From positions 1-9,984 of the forward strand of contig JBFHES010000179.1 of the NCBI GenBank assembly GCA_041584015.1: a stretch of DNA of 9,984 bases. The letters run 5' to 3'. Source of the DNA: JBFHES01 sp041584015. GTDB taxonomy: Bacteria > Bacteroidota > Bacteroidia > Bacteroidales > M50B96. The notes beneath the pieces are model-generated. The model saw only the letters and a list, made by a program, of their open reading frames with translations. It was not told the origin of the DNA and ran no database searches. Below, piece after piece: positions 6,765-9,984 of this stretch; positions within the stretch are counted from its first letter, which is position 1, and each line of letters starts with the position of its first letter. A program made the translations under genes and the position numbers.

Positions 6765-7034
6765 ATGGCACAATCAGCATCAGAAATTAGATATTTGACT
6801 CCTCCATCTGTGGAGATCCAGAAAAAGAAATATTGCCGATTCAGAAAGAACAGAATCAAATATATCGATTATAAAGATCCTGAGTTTTTGAAGAAATTCC
6901 TTAATGAACAAGGTAAGATTTTACCGCGCAGAGTAACTGGTACTTCTCTAAAGTTCCAAAGAAAAGTTGGACAGGCTGTTAAAAGAGCTCGTCACATTGC
7001 AACTCTTCCGTATGTAACAGATATGATGAAATAG
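6765..7034 (+). CDS. rpsR: 30S ribosomal protein bS18
   Basis: An 89-residue bS18, partner of bS6 on the 30S platform near the 3' end of 16S rRNA. Family features are KKYCRFRKNRIKYIDYKD (21-38) and the highly conserved ILPRRVTGTSLKFQRKVGQAVKRARHIATLPYV, seen in pieces as ILPRRVTGTS and VKRARHIATLPYV. The protein is slightly longer than the E. coli one at the N-terminus. The gene follows rpsF after 3 bases and precedes rplI by 16 bases, so the three are surely cotranscribed. Its ATG has a strong AGGAGG at ideal spacing. In Bacteroidota bS6, bS18 and bS21 are known to sequester the anti-Shine-Dalgarno tail of 16S rRNA, so feedback on this gene's own translation is a reasonable inference. Confidence 0.97.
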   Translation: MAQSASEIRYLTPPSVEIQKKKYCRFRKNRIKYIDYKDPEFLKKFLNEQGKILPRRVTGTSLKFQRKVGQAVKRARHIATLPYVTDMMK

Positions 7035-7036
7035 TT

Positions 7037-7044
7037 AAAGGAGG
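7037..7044 (+). promoter_or_regulatory. Strong Shine-Dalgarno of rplI
   Basis: AAAGGAGG in the 16-base gap after rpsR, 6 bases before the rplI ATG. Together with the site before rpsR, it makes these the only two strong Shine-Dalgarno sequences I see in the window. Confidence 0.8.
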
Positions 7045-7050
7045 AAAAAA

Positions 7051-7497
7051 ATGGATATTATATTAAAAGATGATATAGCTAACCTAGGACAGAAGGACGA
7101 CATTGTAAGTGTAAAGCCGGGTTATGCAAGGAATTTTTTGGTTCCTAAAGGAAAAGCTACCGTAGCAACTGCAAGTGCAAAGAAAATGCATGCAGAGAAT
7201 ATTCGTCAGCGTGCTCATAAGGAAGCGAAATTGAAAGACGCTGCTCTTAAGGTTGCTGAGCAACTTGAGAACAAGAAGATTAAAATTGGAGCAAAGACAA
7301 GTACTACAGGTACAATCTTTGGTTCAGTTAACACAATTCAGTTGGCTGAAGCTATTGCTAAGAAAGGTATTGAAGTTGATCGTAAGAACATTACAATTCC
7401 TGGAGATGCAATTAAGGAAGTTGGTGAATACAAAGCAACTGTTAAGCTTCATAAAGAAGTTATTATTGAGGTTGATTTTACTGTCGTTTCAGAATAA
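7051..7497 (+). CDS. rplI: 50S ribosomal protein bL9
   Basis: A 148-residue bL9 of normal length. The N-terminal domain shows IILKDDIANLGQKDDIVSVK (3-22) and PGYARNFLVPKGKA (23-36), the standard rRNA-binding signature. A long connecting helix follows (about 40-75, rich in Lys, Ala and Glu) and then the C-terminal domain with GTIFGSVNT and the IEVDRKNITI strand. bL9 binds 23S rRNA at the base of the L1 stalk and supports reading-frame maintenance. It is last in the rpsF-rpsR-rplI operon and is closed by a strong terminator. Confidence 0.97.
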   Translation: MDIILKDDIANLGQKDDIVSVKPGYARNFLVPKGKATVATASAKKMHAENIRQRAHKEAKLKDAALKVAEQLENKKIKIGAKTSTTGTIFGSVNTIQLAEAIAKKGIEVDRKNITIPGDAIKEVGEYKATVKLHKEVIIEVDFTVVSE

Positions 7498-7513
7498 GAA
7501 AACAACATATACT

Positions 7514-7545
7514 AAAAACCCGGGTCAGTTGACCCGGGTTTTTTT
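7514..7545. terminator. Bidirectional terminator shared by rplI and ridA
   Basis: AAAAACCCGGGTCA (7514-7527) pairs perfectly with TGACCCGGGTTTTT (7530-7543), a 14-base-pair stem with a minimal loop. T residues run to 7545 on the plus strand, and the five A residues at 7514-7518 give a U-tract when read on the minus strand. It lies 16 bases after the rplI stop and 18 bases after the ridA stop on the other strand, so it can end both transcripts. Confidence 0.9.
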
Positions 7546-7563
7546 ATGCTTTTTTCTATTGCT

Positions 7564-7941
7564 TTATCTAGAGGCAATTGTTTCAATTTCTACCATTACA
7601 CCAAGTGGTAATTTTACAACACCGTAGGCAGCTCTTGCCGGTGGGTTTTCAGGGTAGTATTGAGCGTACACTTCATTCATGGCAACAAAGTTATCCATGT
7701 TTTCAAGCAAGCATGTTGATTTTACCACATCTTCGAATGAATATCCGGCTGCAGCAAGCACAGCTCCAATGTTTTTCATTACCTGTTTGGTTTGTTCCTT
7801 AATTCCTCCTTCAACAATCTTACCCGTTGACGGATCTATTGGTATCTGGCCAGAAACGTAAAGTACACCATTGCTCTCTACTGCCTGACTATAGGGACCA
7901 ACTGCTTTTGGAGCTTTCTCTGTATGAATAATTTTTTTCAT
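7564..7941 (-). CDS. ridA: RidA-family reactive intermediate (enamine/imine) deaminase
   Basis: A 125-residue protein of the RidA (YjgF/YER057c/UK114) family, a cytoplasmic trimer that hydrolyses reactive 2-aminoacrylate and other enamine/imine products of PLP enzymes to ketoacids and ammonia. Family residues are present: GPYSQAV with Tyr17, YVSGQIP with Ser30, Arg103 in PPARAAYG, and Glu120 in VEIE, which match the active-site residues of the E. coli enzyme. The length is normal. The gene lies 19 bases after the PepSY-type gene with no hairpin between, so the two are probably cotranscribed, and it converges on rplI. No Shine-Dalgarno precedes the ATG. The functional link with its partner gene is not obvious. 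Confidence 0.95.
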   Translation of the reverse strand: MKKIIHTEKAPKAVGPYSQAVESNGVLYVSGQIPIDPSTGKIVEGGIKEQTKQVMKNIGAVLAAAGYSFEDVVKSTCLLENMDNFVAMNEVYAQYYPENPPARAAYGVVKLPLGVMVEIETIASR

Positions 7942-7960
7942 TATATAGTATTTTTAATAT

Positions 7961-8515
7961 TTAGTAAAAGTATATAATTAAAAAGATAATCGGAATAGCG
8001 ATGCCAATTCCTGTCAGCCAGGCACCTCTTCCTGTAATGCCTTTTTTGCCTTTTAGAATGAATAAACCAGAGATAGCAAGAATTGCCAGAGCACCAGCAT
8101 ATATATCACTAAATATAGTCCACCATTTAACCGGGTTGTAATGCAGGTAATTCATTGGAGCAAAGAGTGGGCGCCGTTTGGTTAATTCAACCAATCCATT
8201 CCCAGAATCCAGATCGATTGTTACATTACCGTCCTTGATAAATACTTTCATTAGCTCGTTAGATGGAAAATAATGACTACGGTATTTAATTTCTGGATTA
8301 ATTGTTTTTAACAAAGCTTTGATAGATGATTTTGTCATCGATGCTTTTTCTAGTTTCTGGTTTACCGATATCTCTTCCGTTGAGATCCGATAGTTCGGGT
8401 CCCAGTCGTCTCTATGATTAATTGCAATGCCTGATAGGGCATAAATAATGGTAGTGAAAAAGAATATGTATCCAAGATCTCTATGAATTATTCGATTCCA
8501 TTTTCTTAGCTTCAT
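7961..8515 (-). CDS. PepSY-associated transmembrane-helix family protein
   Basis: A 184-residue membrane protein resembling the small Bacteroidota PepSY-TM proteins. The start at 8515 (MKLRKWNRIIHRDLGY) is preferred over the ATG at 8566, because the extra 17 codons run through a terminator hairpin and the sequence WNR-xxHRDLGY normally opens the family. Three hydrophobic segments are visible, at about 15-33, 136-154 and 166-183, with a roughly 100-residue periplasmic part containing a single PepSY-like fold (SIKALLKTINPEIKYRSHYF, then strands). Conserved-looking histidines occur at 11, 34 and 125 (MNYLHYNP). Larger relatives include siderophore/iron reductases and are often tied to metal uptake; for this short form the function is inferred only. 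Its neighbour upstream is a His-rich lipoprotein, which agrees with a metal role. Confidence 0.8.
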   Translation of the reverse strand: MKLRKWNRIIHRDLGYIFFFTTIIYALSGIAINHRDDWDPNYRISTEEISVNQKLEKASMTKSSIKALLKTINPEIKYRSHYFPSNELMKVFIKDGNVTIDLDSGNGLVELTKRRPLFAPMNYLHYNPVKWWTIFSDIYAGALAILAISGLFILKGKKGITGRGAWLTGIGIAIPIIFLIIYFY

Positions 8516-8534
8516 TGTGATATATTTTTGAGTT

Positions 8535-8571
8535 AAAAAAAGGTTGAGACAATTACTACGTCTCAACCTTT
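8535..8571 (-). terminator. Terminator or attenuator between the His-rich lipoprotein gene and the PepSY-type gene
   Basis: Read on the minus strand, AAAGGTTGAGAC (8571-8560) pairs perfectly with GTCTCAACCTTT (8550-8539) around a 9-base loop, followed by a run of T (to 8535). This is a textbook intrinsic terminator 24 bases after the lipoprotein stop. The next gene on the same strand starts only 19 bases after the U-tract and shows no promoter of its own, so it may act as a partial terminator. Confidence 0.85.
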
Positions 8572-8594
8572 CATATTTTGTTTATTTCCTCTGT

Positions 8595-9290
8595 TTAGTC
8601 GTGATCATGTCCTTCATGACTGTCATGATCGTGGCCTTCGTGATCGTGTCCTTCATGATCGTGATCATGTCCTTCTTCTTCTCCTTCAACAACAGGAGCT
8701 TCTTCAAGTACAGAATGGCTAATATAGCTTAATGAATAGAATGAAAGGTGATCTGTTCCACTGGCTGCAATTTCTGAACGGAATTCTTCTACTCTTTCCA
8801 AATCAGCATGCTGTGTGCTATTCTCATGACCTTCTTCTCCAAGGTGTACACCTTTTTCATGGTCTTCATGTCCTTCTTCACCTTCAGCAATGGCAGCGTT
8901 AATTTCTGCTTCCCACTCTGCTAAATATGCTTCATCAATACGAAGTTCGAATACTTTACCAACAACAGAAACTACGGCTCCCTCAATCTCAGTTTTAAAG
9001 GCTGCATCACTGTCACCATCAATTTCTACTTTAATGCGTGCTTCAGAGTTTTCATCTACAAGAAACATACGCTTTCCACCATGCGAACAAACATGAACAA
9101 CTGTACCTTCCATGGTAACTTCCTGATCAACTAGCTCTGCAGCTTTTGTGTCAAAATCAGTAGGTGTTATCTTGATAACTTCAGTAACTTCTTGAACATC
9201 ATTTGTTTCGTTTGTACTCTTTTGTGGTTGGTTACCACAGGAAGCGAAGATTACTGCAACGATTGCAAATAAAAATAGTCTCTTTAACAT
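8595..9290 (-). CDS. Lipoprotein with OB-fold-like domain and His/Asp-rich metal-binding tail
   Basis: A 231-residue predicted lipoprotein. The start at 9290 is chosen over 9332 because it begins a clean lipoprotein signal, MLKRLFLFAIVAVIFASC, with lipobox FASC and Cys18; the longer start would also lie upstream of the candidate promoter -7 element. After a Thr/Asn/Glu linker, residues 52-120 look like a small OB-fold: VDQEVTMEGTVVHVCSHGGKR, then alternating strands to VGKVFELRI. The CSHGGKR motif (Cys68, His70) recurs in related Bacteroidota proteins as far as I recall. Residues 134-165 hold five scattered His among Glu, and the last 24 residues hold ten His alternating with Asp/Glu/Gly (EGHDHDHEGHDH). 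Binding of zinc, nickel, copper or cobalt in the periplasm is inferred. The residues after Cys18 (GNQPQK) are not acidic, so surface export is not indicated. Confidence 0.75.
   Translation of the reverse strand: MLKRLFLFAIVAVIFASCGNQPQKSTNETNDVQEVTEVIKITPTDFDTKAAELVDQEVTMEGTVVHVCSHGGKRMFLVDENSEARIKVEIDGDSDAAFKTEIEGAVVSVVGKVFELRIDEAYLAEWEAEINAAIAEGEEGHEDHEKGVHLGEEGHENSTQHADLERVEEFRSEIAASGTDHLSFYSLSYISHSVLEEAPVVEGEEEGHDHDHEGHDHEGHDHDSHEGHDHD
8598..8669 (-). repeat. Short DNA repeats encoding the His/Asp tail
   Basis: The 3' end of the lipoprotein gene is built of near-identical 9-15 base units encoding GHDHD and EGHDH. On the plus strand, words such as GTGATCATG, CATGATCGTG and TCCTTCATGA recur several times within about 75 bases. 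Such arrays can change copy number by slippage. Confidence 0.7.
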
Positions 9291-9320
9291 TTCAGTCGTG
9301 TTTTGGTTTAAATTATTTAT

Positions 9321-9351
9321 CAAATTAACCAAATATTTCGATATGTTACAA
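9321..9351 (-). promoter_or_regulatory. Candidate promoter of the lipoprotein gene
   Basis: Read on the minus strand, a TTG (9351-9349) precedes TAATTTG (9327-9321) by 21 bases, an imperfect match to the phylum's TTTG/TAnnTTTG pattern with one base missing in the -7 element. It would place the transcript start around 9314, about 25 bases before the chosen ATG. The evidence is modest. Confidence 0.3.
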
Positions 9352-9393
9352 TAGACATGTAGCGTTTATACAACACATATGAACGTGCGAAAT

Positions 9394-9984
9394 TTATTTT
9401 ACTGCATCCAGAATAATATCGGCTAAAGTATGTAGTTCTTTACCAACCGATGCACTAGTATCGTTTGTGTAAATGGCAATTACGAGTTTTTCTTCTGGAA
9501 AGATTAAGAAATTACCACTACCGCCAACAGCGCCTCCTCCATGTCCATAATATTTTCTTCCATAAGCATCTATCCCTGTAAACCATCCAAGACCATAGCC
9601 TGTTTTTTTCCCACTATTGAGTTGTTGACTTGCAATTAGTTCTTGTTTTATTTTGTCGGGGAAGAGCTTGTTGTAAAGTATGGCATTCCCAAACTTGACG
9701 ATATCTTCAGTGGTCGAAAGGTAGCCGCCACCTGCCCATTTGTAGCTGTTATCTACATAGGGTGCATGAATTATTTTTCCGTTTTCCATTGAATAGAAAT
9801 CTGAGCGATGTACAATAATGGAATCGTGGTAATCAGGAACAGTGTTGGTCATCTTTACAGGTGTAAAAACATATTTTTGCATGTAATTCAAAAAGGTTTG
9901 TCCTGATGCACCTTCAATAATTGCGCTTACTAAGTTAAAACCATAACTGCTGTACAAGAAATCGGTACCCGGTTTGAACATAAG
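9394..9984 (-). CDS. LACTB-like serine hydrolase (class C beta-lactamase fold), truncated at the window edge
   Basis: The C-terminal 196 residues of a serine beta-lactamase-like hydrolase/peptidase; the N-terminal part, with the SxxK nucleophile motif, lies beyond the right edge. The frame stays open to base 9984, so the ATG at 9981 is internal. The motifs YSSYGFNLVSAIIEGASGQ, PYVDNSYKWAGGGYLST and VKFGNAILY strongly resemble vertebrate mitochondrial LACTB as I remember it, more than they resemble AmpC. YSS occupies the place of the Tyr-x-Asn motif, and HGGGAVGG (145-152 from the internal ATG) that of the third active-site motif. The likely activity is peptide or ester hydrolysis in the periplasm rather than antibiotic resistance, but the visible half cannot settle it. 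The gap to the lipoprotein gene is 103 bases with no clear terminator. Confidence 0.85.
   Translation of the reverse strand, partial: LMFKPGTDFLYSSYGFNLVSAIIEGASGQTFLNYMQKYVFTPVKMTNTVPDYHDSIIVHRSDFYSMENGKIIHAPYVDNSYKWAGGGYLSTTEDIVKFGNAILYNKLFPDKIKQELIASQQLNSGKKTGYGLGWFTGIDAYGRKYYGHGGGAVGGSGNFLIFPEEKLVIAIYTNDTSASVGKELHTLADIILDAVK

Noticed and set aside
7253..7627. Plus-strand frame overlapping rplI and running through its terminator
   Set aside because: It lies in another frame of rplI, crosses the hairpin, and has the Leu/Arg-rich composition of a shifted frame.
7578..7861. Plus-strand frames opposite ridA
   Set aside because: ridA is confidently identified on the minus strand; the opposing frames have no family resemblance or ribosome-binding site.
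8544..8732. Plus-strand frame with a hydrophobic translation opposite the lipoprotein tail
   Set aside because: It is the antisense of the His/Asp repeats (GTGATCATG words read as Val, Met, Ile) and starts inside a terminator hairpin.
9341..9380. ATATGT...ACATAT inverted repeat between the hydrolase and lipoprotein genes
   Set aside because: Six AT-rich bases across a 28-base gap, no U-tract; too weak to call a terminator or operator.

Overview
The window looks like a chromosomal segment of a Bacteroidota bacterium, AT-rich and with mostly housekeeping neighbours. Four things point there. A 1465-residue secreted protein ends in a type IX secretion (Por) sorting domain. The clearest promoter has the Bacteroidota form TTTG-N19-TAnnTTTG rather than TTGACA/TATAAT. 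Most genes have no Shine-Dalgarno sequence. The lipoprotein, PepSY-type membrane protein and GEVED/PKD adhesin are all typical of the phylum. Genus cannot be read from the sequence; a marine or anaerobic Bacteroidia-like lineage is only a guess.

Layout, plus strand: the 3' half of an aspartase/fumarase-superfamily lyase (2-724); a YhhQ-type queuosine-precursor transporter (779-1468); a 405-base stretch with one doubtful small membrane ORF, a weak terminator and a candidate promoter/operator (1469-1873); the large modular surface protein (1874-6271) closed by a strong terminator; then a promoter and the ribosomal operon rpsF-rpsR-rplI (6414-7497), closed by a strong hairpin that also serves the converging gene.

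Layout, minus strand, in transcription order from the right edge: a truncated LACTB-like serine hydrolase (9984-9394); a lipoprotein with an OB-fold-like core and a His/Asp-rich tail (9290-8595); a hairpin with a U-tract; a small PepSY-type three-helix membrane protein (8515-7961); and ridA (7941-7564), which meets rplI head-on at the shared terminator.

Functionally the window is mixed: translation (bS6, bS18, bL9), tRNA modification supply (YhhQ), metabolite-damage control (RidA), amino acid metabolism (lyase), a probable metal-handling envelope pair, and a large adhesin-like surface protein. I saw no mobile element, CRISPR array, phage gene or RNA gene. The points most worth a second look are the near absence of Lys/Arg over about 1000 residues of the surface protein, its covarying four-cysteine PKD repeats, its nested A-B-B-A C-terminal architecture, and strong Shine-Dalgarno sequences found only on rpsR and rplI.
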